Source: Pyrinomonadaceae bacterium (GTDB taxonomy: Bacteria; Acidobacteriota; Blastocatellia; Pyrinomonadales; Pyrinomonadaceae). Taken from it: a stretch of 64,000 bases of DNA. Positions 1 through 8,864 of the stretch are shown here, piece after piece (position 1 is the first letter of the stretch; the number at the start of each line of letters is the position of its first letter). The notes beneath the pieces were generated by a model, which was given only the letters and a program-made list of their open reading frames with translations, was not told the DNA's origin and ran no database searches. The stretch lies in NCBI GenBank assembly GCA_019694395.1, contig JAIBCC010000027.1:32398-96397 (forward strand). Reading direction: 5' to 3'. Both the position numbers and the translations under genes were made by a program.

Positions 1-2
1 AA

Positions 3-2777
3 ACAAAACTTGAGGAAGCGGTTGAGCTTGAACGCAAACTTTTTTCCGAAGTTACAGCTAAAGATGAAGCATTCCGCGAAGCCACGCACAAAGCACGCGA
101 AGCCGAAGAAACTTTGGCAGAATTGCGCTCGCAACATGCCGAAAATGCTTTACAGCGTGATCGAAATTCGCGCGAACTTGTTTACAAACAGGAACAATTA
201 ACTAATTTACAAAACCGCTCGCTGTTGTTAAAAGGCGAAACAGATTCGCTTGAACAGCGTTTGAAGTTAATTAAAGCCGAAGCCGAAAGATTGAACAAAG
301 AGGAAAAAGTTCAACGCGAAGAATCCGAAAAGGAAGAAGCGGTTTTGCGTGAAGCGGAAAAGAATTATCAAGCTAAACTCAATGAATTAAGACAAATAGA
401 AGCGGAAACCGAAAGATATCGCAGCGAACTTTTGACTCATACCGCCGCTGTTGAGCGTTTTGCCGAGATTGAACGACAGCTTGAAAATACTTCCGAAAGA
501 TTGCACGAAAGACTGGAAGGTTTGAAGCGCGAGGGCGAACGCGCCGAAGAATCTCACACCGAACATCTGACGCAAAACCAGGATTTGGAAAAGTCCATCT
601 CTGAAACCCGCGAAAAAGTTAAACGACTGCAAGGCGAACGCAGTCAGTTGCAGGAAGAAAAGAACGAGATCAAACAAAATTTGCAGTTGGATGAAAAATC
701 TCTGAGCAAAATCCGCGAAGAATTTTCGCGCACCCGTCATCGGCTCGAAACCTTAAAGGAATTGGACGAAAAACGAGCCGTTTACGCACCGAATGTGCAA
801 AAGATATTTGCCGAACAAAACAAAATCGGAGTCAAACTACTCGGAACTTTGGCAGATAAATTTATGGTTGAACAATCTGCCGAAAAAGTGGTCGAAAATC
901 TTTTTGGCGCATATCTGCAAACGATTTTGGTTGAAACCGAAGCAGAAGCCCGCCAAGTTGCTAAATATGTCAGCGAAAATAATGTCGGGCGGATTTCGGT
1001 TTTGGTTTTTAACGCAAAGGCGCAAAGCAGCAAAGACGCAAAGGTTAAAGATAATTTTTTAGGCATAAATAGCAATTTTGCTTCGCTTTTGCACGAAGTT
1101 TTTCCGCGTGAAATGTCAGCGGAAGTTGTTGAAAATATTGAGAATGGAAAAGCAGAATCGTTTGTGACAACCGAGGGCGATCTGGTTTTCAAAGGCAAAC
1201 TTTTCATCAGTGGCAAGGCAAATCAGAATGAGAAAAATTCTTCGCTTTTAGGTTTCAAACGTGAGCTGCGGGAGCTTCAAACGAATAATGAAAGATTAGT
1301 CAAAGAAGTCGAAAAAGCCGAAAAAGAACTTAACAAATTACGCGAAAAACTTTCTAAAAAAGATTCGCAAATCTCTGAATTGCAAACGGTTATCACCTCA
1401 GCCGAACGGGAATTGCTGTCATTAGAAATTCAGGCAAAATCTCTCGCACAGGAAATTGACCGCGCCGAACGTCACAAAAAAGTTGTAGCGGAAGAAACCA
1501 AGCAAATCGAACGTGAGCTTTCCGAAATTGTTTCCCGACAAAAAGATGCCAAATCCAATGCCCAAAAAGCCGAATTAGCGCGTCAATCGGCTTCCGAAAA
1601 ATTGGCGGAAATCTCTGAAAAAATTGGAGTTGCGCGAAGTAAAGTTGAAGCGGAAAACGAGATTTTGAATGAACGAAGAACCCTTGCCGCAACTTCCGCC
1701 GAGCGTCGCCGTTCCGCTCAATCTGCATTGCGCCGCGTCGAATCAGAACAAAGCGAAATCGAATCGCGTTTGAGCAAACAGTCTCTGGAAATTACTGAAA
1801 CCGAAAATACTTTAGCGGCGTTAAATGAATCAATCCGTGAAATTCAAAGCAAAATCGAAGGATCGGCAGACGAACAAAATTTTGAACAAAGCGAACTAAA
1901 CGAGGCGACAACGAATCTAAAACAAGAACGCGAAAAAGCGGACGGGTTGTCGGAAGAGTTGGCACTTTTAAATCAGCGTTCAGCCGAAGCACGAAATCAA
2001 CGGGCAGAAATCGAAGTCAAAAAAGCCGAATCAATTACCAGATTGCAAAATCTGAATGAGAATTGTTCGCAGGAATTGAATCATTCGTTGGTTGAATTGG
2101 TGGAACAAGTCGAAATTCCCGAAAGTTTTAATCTGGAAAGCTCGCGTTCCGAAGTTGAAAATTTACGCCAAAAACTCGAAGGATTCGGCGCGGTCAATAT
2201 GCTTGCGCTCGAAGAATTAAGTGAAACCGAGGAACGTCTGTTGTTTTTGACTTCGCAGCGGCAGGATATTATTGATAGCATCAGTTCCGCCGAAGAAGCA
2301 TTGCGCGAGATCAAACAACGTTCACGCGAGCGTTTCCGCGAAGCTTTTGAAGCGGTCAACAGTTATTTCAAAGAGTTTTTCCTTGAACTTTTCGGCGGCG
2401 GCAAAGGCGAAATGGTTTTGCTCGAAGCCGAAGATATTTTAGAATCGGGCATTGAAATCGTGGCACAACCGCCCGGCAAGCGTTTGCAGAATATTTTACT
2501 CCTTTCCGGCGGAGAAAAGGCAATGACGGCAATCGCACTTGTCATGGCGATTTTCCAATATCGTCCTTCGCCATTCTGTTTGCTGGACGAAGTTGACGCG
2601 CCGTTGGATGATGCAAACGTCGGACGATTCGTTGATAAAATCGCGCAAATGTCTGAAAAGACGCAGTTTATTGTTATTACACACAATAAGCGGACAATGG
2701 AATCGGCTAAAGCTCTTTACGGAGTAACAATGCAGGAGCCCGGCGTTTCAAAAGTTGTTTCAGTCAGGTTTGAATAG
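3..2777 (+). CDS. smc: Chromosome segregation ATPase SMC, C-terminal part (5' end outside window)
   Basis: SMC forms a dimeric ring ATPase that organises and segregates the chromosome with ScpA/ScpB. The frame is open to the window edge, so the N-terminal Walker A head lies upstream. What is present is the end of the first coiled coil, rich in Glu, Lys and Gln, then the hinge (about bases 770-1270), then the returning coil. The C-terminal head follows, with the ABC signature LSGGEKAM near base 2502 and Walker B LLDEVDAPLDD near base 2580. The hinge carries an odd Lys/Ala/Gln/Ser insertion after ISVLVF (NAKAQSSKDAKV), encoded by a dispersed DNA repeat at 1011-1045. The next gene begins 8 bases after the stop. 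The family assignment is certain; only the start is missing. Confidence 0.97.
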   Translation, partial: TKLEEAVELERKLFSEVTAKDEAFREATHKAREAEETLAELRSQHAENALQRDRNSRELVYKQEQLTNLQNRSLLLKGETDSLEQRLKLIKAEAERLNKEEKVQREESEKEEAVLREAEKNYQAKLNELRQIEAETERYRSELLTHTAAVERFAEIERQLENTSERLHERLEGLKREGERAEESHTEHLTQNQDLEKSISETREKVKRLQGERSQLQEEKNEIKQNLQLDEKSLSKIREEFSRTRHRLETLKELDEKRAVYAPNVQKIFAEQNKIGVKLLGTLADKFMVEQSAEKVVENLFGAYLQTILVETEAEARQVAKYVSENNVGRISVLVFNAKAQSSKDAKVKDNFLGINSNFASLLHEVFPREMSAEVVENIENGKAESFVTTEGDLVFKGKLFISGKANQNEKNSSLLGFKRELRELQTNNERLVKEVEKAEKELNKLREKLSKKDSQISELQTVITSAERELLSLEIQAKSLAQEIDRAERHKKVVAEETKQIERELSEIVSRQKDAKSNAQKAELARQSASEKLAEISEKIGVARSKVEAENEILNERRTLAATSAERRRSAQSALRRVESEQSEIESRLSKQSLEITETENTLAALNESIREIQSKIEGSADEQNFEQSELNEATTNLKQEREKADGLSEELALLNQRSAEARNQRAEIEVKKAESITRLQNLNENCSQELNHSLVELVEQVEIPESFNLESSRSEVENLRQKLEGFGAVNMLALEELSETEERLLFLTSQRQDIIDSISSAEEALREIKQRSRERFREAFEAVNSYFKEFFLELFGGGKGEMVLLEAEDILESGIEIVAQPPGKRLQNILLLSGGEKAMTAIALVMAIFQYRPSPFCLLDEVDAPLDDANVGRFVDKIAQMSEKTQFIVITHNKRTMESAKALYGVTMQEPGVSKVVSVRFE
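1011..1045 (+). repeat. Dispersed heptad repeat, family A, copy inside the smc hinge
   Basis: This is a run of imperfect heptads of the type cgcaaag/gcaaaga, read in frame as NAKAQSSKDAKV within the SMC hinge. Related copies lie at 6820-6844, 12618-12650, 26117-26141, 26203-26227 and 63386-63418. Confidence 0.7.
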
Positions 2778-2785
2778 ATTTGTTT

Positions 2786-3664
2786 ATGAAAAAATTATCT
2801 GTAATTCTAATTATTTGTTTATCTTTTATTTTGAGTTTAAATGTTTTAGCTCAATCGAAAACTAACAAAACAAAGGGAAAAGCTAATAAAACAACTGCAA
2901 TAAAAACCACACCAACTCCGACTTCTACTCCAAAAGTTGAAATAATTGAACCGACTCCGCAACCAACTCCACCCGCTAAAAAAAATGAACGCCCTGAAGA
3001 GATTCAGACCTCGCGGGAAACTGAGCCGAAAAAGAAAAATCAAGGTGAGAGAAACTCAGCAAACACAAAATCTGTGCAGATAAAATATCCTTACGTCTAT
3101 GAATTTTCTCAACCGAATTTCGTGGTCAGTCATATTGTCATCGAACATGATGAAAAAGGAAAAGGGAAAATAACTTTTGAATTAAAAGAATCCAGCGATG
3201 AACCGATTACCGATCCGATCCAAATTTCCCAAACCACTTTGGATAAAATCAATAAACTTTTTGAAACGCTCAACTTTCTTAATTCGACTGAAAATTATCA
3301 ATCTCCAACCAGAGATTATGGACATCTGGGCAATTATACTGTAACTTTACGGAAAGATTCTTTAGAGAGAACCGCCAAATATAATTGGACTGAAAACAAA
3401 GACGCAAAGGCTTTGGTTGATGAGTATCGCAAAATCGGCGAACAATTTATTTGGTATTTTGATATGAATATCTCGCGTGAGAATCAACCTTTGGAAGCAC
3501 CGAGTTTATTGGATAGGCTGGATTCTTTGATCCAACGTGATGAAATTGCCGATCCGCAGCAAATGCTTCCTTATTTGAAAGAATTAAGTATTGATGAAAG
3601 AATTCCGTTGATTGCCCGCAACCATGCAACGAGAATTATCAAGATTATTGAAAAGAAAAAGTGA
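2786..3664 (+). CDS. Secreted protein of unknown function
   Basis: This 292-residue protein is not recognised. It begins with a clear signal peptide (about residues 1-23, ending NVLAQ). A low-complexity Lys/Thr/Pro linker to about residue 100 follows, then a globular domain with a YVYEFSQPNF start and several short beta-like stretches, and a helical C-terminus. A TTG six bases upstream is in frame, but the ATG places the signal peptide properly. It starts 8 bases after the smc stop, so co-transcription with smc is likely. The linker suggests a domain held away from the membrane or cell surface. No catalytic motif is visible. Confidence 0.75.
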   Translation: MKKLSVILIICLSFILSLNVLAQSKTNKTKGKANKTTAIKTTPTPTSTPKVEIIEPTPQPTPPAKKNERPEEIQTSRETEPKKKNQGERNSANTKSVQIKYPYVYEFSQPNFVVSHIVIEHDEKGKGKITFELKESSDEPITDPIQISQTTLDKINKLFETLNFLNSTENYQSPTRDYGHLGNYTVTLRKDSLERTAKYNWTENKDAKALVDEYRKIGEQFIWYFDMNISRENQPLEAPSLLDRLDSLIQRDEIADPQQMLPYLKELSIDERIPLIARNHATRIIKIIEKKK

Positions 3665-3959
3665 GGAAGCGAGGTCATAACACGGCGACAACCCTTATTA
3701 ATTCGATGGGGTGAGTATGAGTAGAAAATTCAAAAAACTTAAAAAAAGTGAGGATTAAAAAGTGCCTTAGCACCAACCACATTAAGTGAAACAGGATATT
3801 CAATGACCAGACTTAAAAAATATGACAAACTAAAATCCCCTTTTTTATGTGAGTGAGGTGAGGCAGTAAATTGTCAGTTTTTTGCATCCTACTTATATAA
3901 CCAAGCAAATCTTAAAAATTACCCCCCAAGGTTAAAAATTTTTTTAGGTTGGAATTTTT
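3665..3959. other. Intergenic region with two tiny candidate ORFs
   Basis: These 295 bases separate the smc operon from the sigma-factor gene. They hold two very short plus-strand ORFs starting with ATG: 3717-3758 (13 codons, MSRKFKKLKKSED) and 3803-3856 (17 codons, MTRLKKYDKLKSPFLCE). Both encode Lys-rich peptides with a similar R/K-x-KK pattern. Neither has a strong ribosome binding site. A C-run followed by AT-rich sequence precedes the sigma gene, whose own AGGTTGG lies just before its ATG. No tRNA, terminator or repeat was found. Confidence 0.4.
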
Positions 3960-4619
3960 ATGGATGACGCTCCGATTTCACAAGAAGAATTATCCCTTGA
4001 TACTTTTTCGCTTATCCAAAAATTAGTCAGGGGAAAATTAAATGACCTTTATGCCGATTACGTTGAGGATGTAACGCAAACGGTTCTCCTCAAACTTTTC
4101 AAATGGAGGTCAAATCGCGCAAGCCTCGAAATCACAGAAGATGACTGGCTGAAAATAGTTAATGTTGCTACTCAAAACGCCATCAAATCTTTTCATTCGC
4201 ACAAACTGCGACGCGAATTAACCACCGATGATGAAAAACTCGACTTTTTTGCCGGTGAAATTTCACAGATTTATACTGAAGGAAATACCGAAATTGAAGT
4301 TCGTTCGCTTTTAACTTCGCTCTGGAACTCTTTTCAAAATCTACCAAAAAGGCAGAAATTCGCTCTCATTCTGCACAATGAAAATTTTATTCTTGAATTA
4401 TTACTAAATAAATGTTGTAGTATTAGTGAAATAGCTAAAACATTGGAGATTTCTGTAAACACTCTCAATAATTTACTCGAAAAAATTCCAATGTCCGACG
4501 ACGAAATAGGTAATATTTTATACGGAGTTCTCGAAGAAAATATCTCCGCACTAAATGTTTGGAAAGCCCGACGACGCGCCAAACAAAATTTAATCGGAAC
4601 TCTCAAAGGAGATAAATGA
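3960..4619 (+). CDS. Sigma-70 family RNA polymerase sigma factor (ECF-like)
   Basis: This 219-residue protein has the layout of a two-domain sigma factor. A region-2-like helix DVTQTVLLKLFKWRSN lies at about residues 35-52, similar to the DxxQEVFLKLW motif that contacts core polymerase. The region-4-like part follows LPKRQKFALILH, with a helix-turn-helix around SISEIAKTLEISVNTLNNLLEKI, although the sequence is divergent. The gene ends one base before a membrane protein with an HxxxCxxC motif, the usual arrangement of sigma and anti-sigma. The inferred role is an envelope or stress regulon switch. The family is fairly sure; the exact ECF group cannot be assigned by eye. Confidence 0.75.
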   Translation: MDDAPISQEELSLDTFSLIQKLVRGKLNDLYADYVEDVTQTVLLKLFKWRSNRASLEITEDDWLKIVNVATQNAIKSFHSHKLRRELTTDDEKLDFFAGEISQIYTEGNTEIEVRSLLTSLWNSFQNLPKRQKFALILHNENFILELLLNKCCSISEIAKTLEISVNTLNNLLEKIPMSDDEIGNILYGVLEENISALNVWKARRRAKQNLIGTLKGDK

Positions 4620-4620
4620 A

Positions 4621-5619
4621 ATGACGATACATTTATCAGATGAACAACTCAATTTGCTCCATACTCACAAAATGCGCGGGAGTGCTTTCGTTGAAGCTCT
4701 GCATCACGTTCAGGACTGTGATTATTGCCAAAATCGAATGCCCAAACGAAAGGCTCAGGAGATATTGAACTCAATCTTTAATGAAGAATCCGCTCCAATC
4801 TATGCTAAACAACAACCGGCTTTGATTCCTTCTTTTTGGCGATTGCTAACACCATTAACTGTCTGTGCTCTGCTTTTATTACTTGGCAGCGCAACTTTTT
4901 TGGTCATTCGTAATGGTCAAAAACAAGAAAATATTGCTCAGATTGATAATCCGGAAAGTGCAGAAACTCCAATAATCAGCCAAAATACCGAAACTACGGA
5001 AAAATCTGCGGAGTTAAACCAAACGCAACCAATTGCTGGGGAAAATTCAAAAAATAATAAAACTCAAAAGGTTAAGATTGAAAAGGAAAAATTGCATCGG
5101 CTTTTAACTAAAACGCCTCAAACCGTTTCCAGTCTTCACGCAACAAATAATCTGGAAAAATTACCGAAACAGATTTTGAATGCAGTTGTTCAAAACTCAA
5201 AAGTCAGGCTGGTATGGACAAAAATTAAAGATGCTGTTCATTATGAAATAGCCATCTTTGATAAAACTTATCAGGAAATTGCCCGACAAACTGTTTCAAC
5301 CAATTCTTTTCAATTAGAAGAATCTGTCAAAAAAGGGCATAAGTATTTTTGGAAGTTAATCGCTTATAACGCCTACGGTGAGCCGATTTTAGAGGAAAAA
5401 ATAAGTAATATTGGCACTTTTCAGGTAAAAAATAAACAAGTGCAGGAGCTTGGAAAGTCAGAAAAAAACAATGCTGACAATTTAGCCATTTTAGATTTTA
5501 TGATTGAAAAAGGAATGTTGCAGGAAGCAAAAAGTAAATTACAGATTTTATCATCTCAAAATCCAAAGAACGCCCAAATTAAAAAACTAACTAAAAAAGT
5601 TGATAATTTGATCAAGTAA
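4621..5619 (+). CDS. Membrane anti-sigma factor with HxxxCxxC zinc motif
   Basis: This 332-residue protein has an N-terminal cytoplasmic part containing H29-x3-C33-x2-C36, the zinc-binding signature of ZAS/zf-HC2 anti-sigma domains. A single membrane helix follows at about residues 77-98. The outer part has a polar linker, then a fibronectin-III-like stretch (VRLVWTKIKDAVHYEIAIFD to YFWKLIAYNAYGE, about 195-255), and a helical C-terminus resembling a single TPR-like unit. It sits one base after the sigma gene, so it is probably the partner that holds that sigma factor at the membrane. The outer domain may be the signal-sensing part; that is inference. Confidence 0.75.
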   Translation: MTIHLSDEQLNLLHTHKMRGSAFVEALHHVQDCDYCQNRMPKRKAQEILNSIFNEESAPIYAKQQPALIPSFWRLLTPLTVCALLLLLGSATFLVIRNGQKQENIAQIDNPESAETPIISQNTETTEKSAELNQTQPIAGENSKNNKTQKVKIEKEKLHRLLTKTPQTVSSLHATNNLEKLPKQILNAVVQNSKVRLVWTKIKDAVHYEIAIFDKTYQEIARQTVSTNSFQLEESVKKGHKYFWKLIAYNAYGEPILEEKISNIGTFQVKNKQVQELGKSEKNNADNLAILDFMIEKGMLQEAKSKLQILSSQNPKNAQIKKLTKKVDNLIK

Positions 5620-5640
5620 ATTTTGTCAAAACATAAAAAA

Positions 5641-5677
5641 AGCCAAGGAAATAAGAAGTTTAGCTTATCCTTGGCTT
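5641..5677. terminator. Bidirectional Rho-independent terminator
   Basis: AGCCAAGG...ATAAG pairs with CTTAT..CCTTGGCT around an 8-base loop. There is an A-run before the hairpin and a T-run after it, so it can end both the anti-sigma gene (+) and carA (-). Confidence 0.85.
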
Positions 5678-5702
5678 TTATTTTTGGCTAAAAATTTATT
5701 GA

Positions 5703-6797
5703 CTATTTCTTTTCCATCAGTTCAATAAAGTTTTTGAAAAGATATTCAGAATCGTGTGGTCCCGGTGCAGATTCGGGATGATACTGCACGCTGAAAATCG
5801 GTAGTTTTTTGTGTTTTAAACCGGCAACTGTCTCATCATTTAAGTTGATATGAGTTATTTCGACATCAGCCGGAAGCGATTTGGCATCAACTGCAAAACC
5901 GTGATTGTGCGCCGTAATTTCAACTTTTCCGGTTTCCAGATTTTTGATCGGCTGATTTCCGCCGCGATGTCCGAATTTTAATTTGTAGGTCGTGCCACCA
6001 AAAACTTGCCCCAAGATCTGATGTCCAAGACAAATTCCAAACATCGGAACATTTGAATTGGTAAGTTTTTTGATTTCCGCCACGACCGACTTCATCGAAG
6101 CGGGATCGCCCGGACCATTGGAAAGAAAAATTCCGTCAGGTTTCATTGCTAAAACTTTTTCAGCAGGAGTTTCGGCTGTAACCACGGTAACTTTGCAGCC
6201 AAATTTGGCAAATTCCCGCAAGGAATTGGTTTTAACGCCAAAATCGTAAGCTACAACATGATATTTCTCTTTATTTTCAGCCGGATAATCGTAATTTTTT
6301 TCGATGGTAACTGCGCTGGCAAGCTCCCGATTTTGCATTTCGGGCGACTGATTGACTTTTTCCAAAAGACTTTTTTCGTCTAGATCGGTGGTGGAAATAA
6401 CGGCTCGCATCGCGCCTTTGTCGCGGATGTGACGCACTAGAGCACGCGTATCAATTTGTTCAATTCCGACGATTTTATGCCGTTTTAAATAGGAATCAAG
6501 GGTTTCTTCGGCACGCCAGTTTGAAGCAATTCGACTCGCTTCTTTGACCACAAAACCTTCGACCCAGGGTCTGCGCGACTCAACATCTTCTTCGTTTGTG
6601 CCGTAATTTCCAATCAACGGATAGGTCATACAAACGATTTGTCCGGCATAGCTTGGATCGGTTAAAATTTCCTGATAGCCGGTCATCGAGGTATTAAAAA
6701 CCATTTCACCGTAGGTTTCGCCCTCTGAGCCAAAAGATTTTCCGCGAAAAGTGCGTCCGTCTTCTAAAACTAAAATTGCTGGTTTTGATAAGTTCAT
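5703..6797 (-). CDS. carA: Carbamoyl-phosphate synthase small (glutaminase) subunit
   Basis: CarA hydrolyses glutamine and passes ammonia to CarB for carbamoyl phosphate, the precursor of pyrimidines and arginine. The 364-residue chain has the small-subunit N-terminal domain (LEDGRTFRGKSFG, TSMTGYQEILTDPSYAGQIVCMTYP) and a class I glutamine amidotransferase domain. That domain carries the nucleophile in GICLGHQILG (Cys near residue 253) and the His/Glu of HPESAPGPHDS near the end. The reading frame stays open to 6860, but MNLSKPAILVLEDG is the family start, and the upstream extension only translates a dispersed repeat. carB is not next to it. Confidence 0.95.
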   Translation of the reverse strand: MNLSKPAILVLEDGRTFRGKSFGSEGETYGEMVFNTSMTGYQEILTDPSYAGQIVCMTYPLIGNYGTNEEDVESRRPWVEGFVVKEASRIASNWRAEETLDSYLKRHKIVGIEQIDTRALVRHIRDKGAMRAVISTTDLDEKSLLEKVNQSPEMQNRELASAVTIEKNYDYPAENKEKYHVVAYDFGVKTNSLREFAKFGCKVTVVTAETPAEKVLAMKPDGIFLSNGPGDPASMKSVVAEIKKLTNSNVPMFGICLGHQILGQVFGGTTYKLKFGHRGGNQPIKNLETGKVEITAHNHGFAVDAKSLPADVEITHINLNDETVAGLKHKKLPIFSVQYHPESAPGPHDSEYLFKNFIELMEKK

Positions 6798-6819
6798 CTT
6801 TAATAAATTTAGATTATTC

Positions 6820-6844
6820 AACGCAAAGATGCAAAGGAACAAAG
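6820..6844 (+). repeat. Dispersed heptad repeat, family A, copy upstream of carA
   Basis: aacgcaaagatgcaaagg followed by aacaaag lies in the 5' leader of carA. It is read as a spurious N-terminal extension if the upstream start is taken. Confidence 0.65.
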
Positions 6845-6860
6845 TTTTCGAGTTTTGCAT

Positions 6861-6894
6861 AAAAAAAGAAAGATTTCTTAGGAAATCCTTCTTT
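6861..6894 (-). terminator. Terminator of lepB
   Basis: On the minus strand, AAAGAAGGATTTCC pairs with GAAATCTTTCTTT (one mismatch) around a 3-base loop and runs into seven T. It lies just downstream of the lepB stop, between lepB and carA. Confidence 0.8.
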
Positions 6895-6923
6895 AAATTT
6901 GCCTTTTGAAATTACGGGAATTT

Positions 6924-7625
6924 TTATCTCGAATCAGTTCCGGCTCTGGTATCGTTCGGATTTTCTTCGTTGAGTTCATAATCTCCGCGTGTGATTTTCC
7001 CGATATTGGACGGCATCCAAAAGCGGAAAAAGACTTTACCATAAATATATTTTTCGGGAACCAATCCCCAGTAACGTGAATCCGAAGAATTATCCCGGTT
7101 GTCGCCCATTACAAAGTAATAATGTTCGTCAACTTTTTTGGCTTGCAGATTACCGCCCGCTTGGTTGTAGGTTGAATCGAGATAAAATTCGTGCATCGGC
7201 TGCCCATTGACAAAAACTACTCCGTTTCGCAATTCAACCGTATCACCCGGCAGACCGATCACCCGTTTTACATAACTTTTATCGGGATCACGCGGATACC
7301 AGAAAACCACGACATCGCCGCGTTCGATGTGTCCCCAACTGAAACCCTGAATTTTATAATAGATTAATTTATTGACAACCAGCCGTTCACCTTCGTGGAG
7401 GGTTGGAAGCATCGAAGTTCCCTCGACCACAACCGGTTGCGCCACAAAAACAAGCAGCAGCATAAAAACCGCCCAGACAAAAATAACGTCGCGGATAAGT
7501 TTGAAAACTTCGATCCAAATGCCTTGCCGCGAAGCGGCTTTTACCTGATGAACTTCAATATCTTTATCATCATCGGCACTGACGACTCCGAAGGCGGGCT
7601 GTTTTTTTTTGGAAAAATCGAACAT
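6924..7625 (-). CDS. lepB: Signal peptidase I
   Basis: This protease removes signal peptides from exported proteins at the outer face of the inner membrane. The 233-residue protein has a cytoplasmic N-terminus of about 37 residues and a membrane helix at about 42-64. The catalytic Ser71 lies in EGTSMLPT and the general-base Lys120 in SYVKRVIG. The conserved GDNRDNSSDSRYWG box marks the C-terminal half. Its neighbours on both sides are unrelated, and it has its own terminator. The many signal-peptide proteins in this window are its likely substrates. Confidence 0.95.
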   Translation of the reverse strand: MFDFSKKKQPAFGVVSADDDKDIEVHQVKAASRQGIWIEVFKLIRDVIFVWAVFMLLLVFVAQPVVVEGTSMLPTLHEGERLVVNKLIYYKIQGFSWGHIERGDVVVFWYPRDPDKSYVKRVIGLPGDTVELRNGVVFVNGQPMHEFYLDSTYNQAGGNLQAKKVDEHYYFVMGDNRDNSSDSRYWGLVPEKYIYGKVFFRFWMPSNIGKITRGDYELNEENPNDTRAGTDSR

Positions 7626-7737
7626 AATTACAGCAGTTTCGATGTTTAGTGGGCAAGTTTGGTTTGTTAAACTTTCTCAACTAATTCAAAATGTATCTTT
7701 TATCCATTTACTTGTCAAAAAAACCGAGGAGTTTTCT

Positions 7738-8862
7738 GTGAACGAACAAATTCGCCAACTTTTTCCGGCAACTCAAAAATATGTTTATTTAAATAGCGCG
7801 GCGGTTTCACCAATGCCGAAAGTTTCGGCTGATGCCGTTTATTCGCAGCTGCGAGACGTTTCCGAAAACGGAACGATCAATATGCAGGATTGGTTGGATA
7901 CCAAAAAACGTTGTCGGATTCTGGTTTCGGAAATGCTCAAGGTTAAGTTTGAAAATGTCGCTTTTCTGCGAAATACTTCGGATGGTTTTTCGACAATTGC
8001 CAACGGTTTGGATTGGGCTGAAGGTGATAACATCGTCACTTTTGCCAAAGAATTTCCTGCCAATTTTTATGCCTGGAAAATGGTGCGGGACAAATTTGGA
8101 GTAGAACTTCGCACCGTGCCGGAGCGTGACGGACGAATTGATTTGGATGAGTTTATCAGTTTAATTGATGCAAATACTAAACTTGTTTCGATCAGTGCGG
8201 TTCAGTTCAATTCAGGATTTCGGGCGGATTTGGAAAAAATTGGTCAGGCTTGCCGAAAAGTTGATGCACTTTTTGCTGTTGATATTATTCAAGCCTTTGG
8301 GGTGAGTGAATTTGATTTACCCAATCAATTGGTGGATATTGCTTGCGGAGCATCGCACAAATGGCTTTTTGCGCCGGAAGGCTGCGGAATCATTTATCTC
8401 AGTGATCGGGCGCGGGAAAGAGTCGAACCGAGCTTGGTTGGTTGGATCTCAGTCGAAACTCCCTGGGATTTTAACGATTACGAACAAGACTGGAAACCGA
8501 ATGCGCTGGCGTGGGAAAGCGGCACAAACGGCAGCTCGCTTTTTTACGGACTTGAACAAAGTCTCAAAATTCTGCACGAATTCGGGGCTAAAAAAGCACA
8601 GGATTATCTCGAAGAATTAACCGATTATTTATGTGAACTTTTACCTGCTAAAGATTACAAAATCATTAGTTCCCGCGTTAAAGGCGAAAAATCGCAAATT
8701 GTTTGTATGATGCCGAAAGAAGGACAGCATTCATCGCAAGTTGCGGATTATCTACAAAATAAAAACGTGATTATTTCACCACGTGGAGAGCGTTTGAGGG
8801 TTGCACCTCATATTTTTAACAATCAGGCTGATATTGAAAAATTGATTGAGGAATTGCCTTAA
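7738..8862 (+). CDS. Class V aminotransferase (cysteine desulfurase / kynureninase-like fold)
   Basis: This is a PLP-dependent fold-type I enzyme of 374 residues. The PLP Lys is Lys208 in CGASHKWLFAPEGCG. The N-terminal YVYLNSAAVSPMPK and FLRNTSDGFSTIANGL motifs are those of class V enzymes. I chose GTG 7738 because GAGGAG lies 8 bases before it and the protein then begins NEQIRQLFPATQKYVYLN, as relatives do. The frame is open back to 7609, but that extension overlaps lepB. A desulfurase-type active-site Cys loop is not obvious, so it may act on an amino acid or a carbamate-like substrate; the substrate is unknown. Confidence 0.85.
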   Translation: MNEQIRQLFPATQKYVYLNSAAVSPMPKVSADAVYSQLRDVSENGTINMQDWLDTKKRCRILVSEMLKVKFENVAFLRNTSDGFSTIANGLDWAEGDNIVTFAKEFPANFYAWKMVRDKFGVELRTVPERDGRIDLDEFISLIDANTKLVSISAVQFNSGFRADLEKIGQACRKVDALFAVDIIQAFGVSEFDLPNQLVDIACGASHKWLFAPEGCGIIYLSDRARERVEPSLVGWISVETPWDFNDYEQDWKPNALAWESGTNGSSLFYGLEQSLKILHEFGAKKAQDYLEELTDYLCELLPAKDYKIISSRVKGEKSQIVCMMPKEGQHSSQVADYLQNKNVIISPRGERLRVAPHIFNNQADIEKLIEELP

Positions 8863-8864
8863 TT

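Noticed and set aside
387..740. Long minus-strand ORF inside smc
   Set aside because: It is a shadow of the coiled-coil coding strand, rich in Phe and Leu, with no start signal or family match.
3393..3410. Heptad-like sequence (aaagacgcaaagg) in the secreted protein gene
   Set aside because: It is a single short match that fits the protein context and has no repeated units; probably chance.
6798..6860. N-terminal extension of carA
   Set aside because: The 21 extra residues are encoded mainly by a dispersed DNA repeat, and the family start fits the downstream ATG.
7609..7737. Longer start for the class V aminotransferase
   Set aside because: It overlaps the lepB start and lacks homology-like sequence, whereas GAGGAG precedes GTG 7738.
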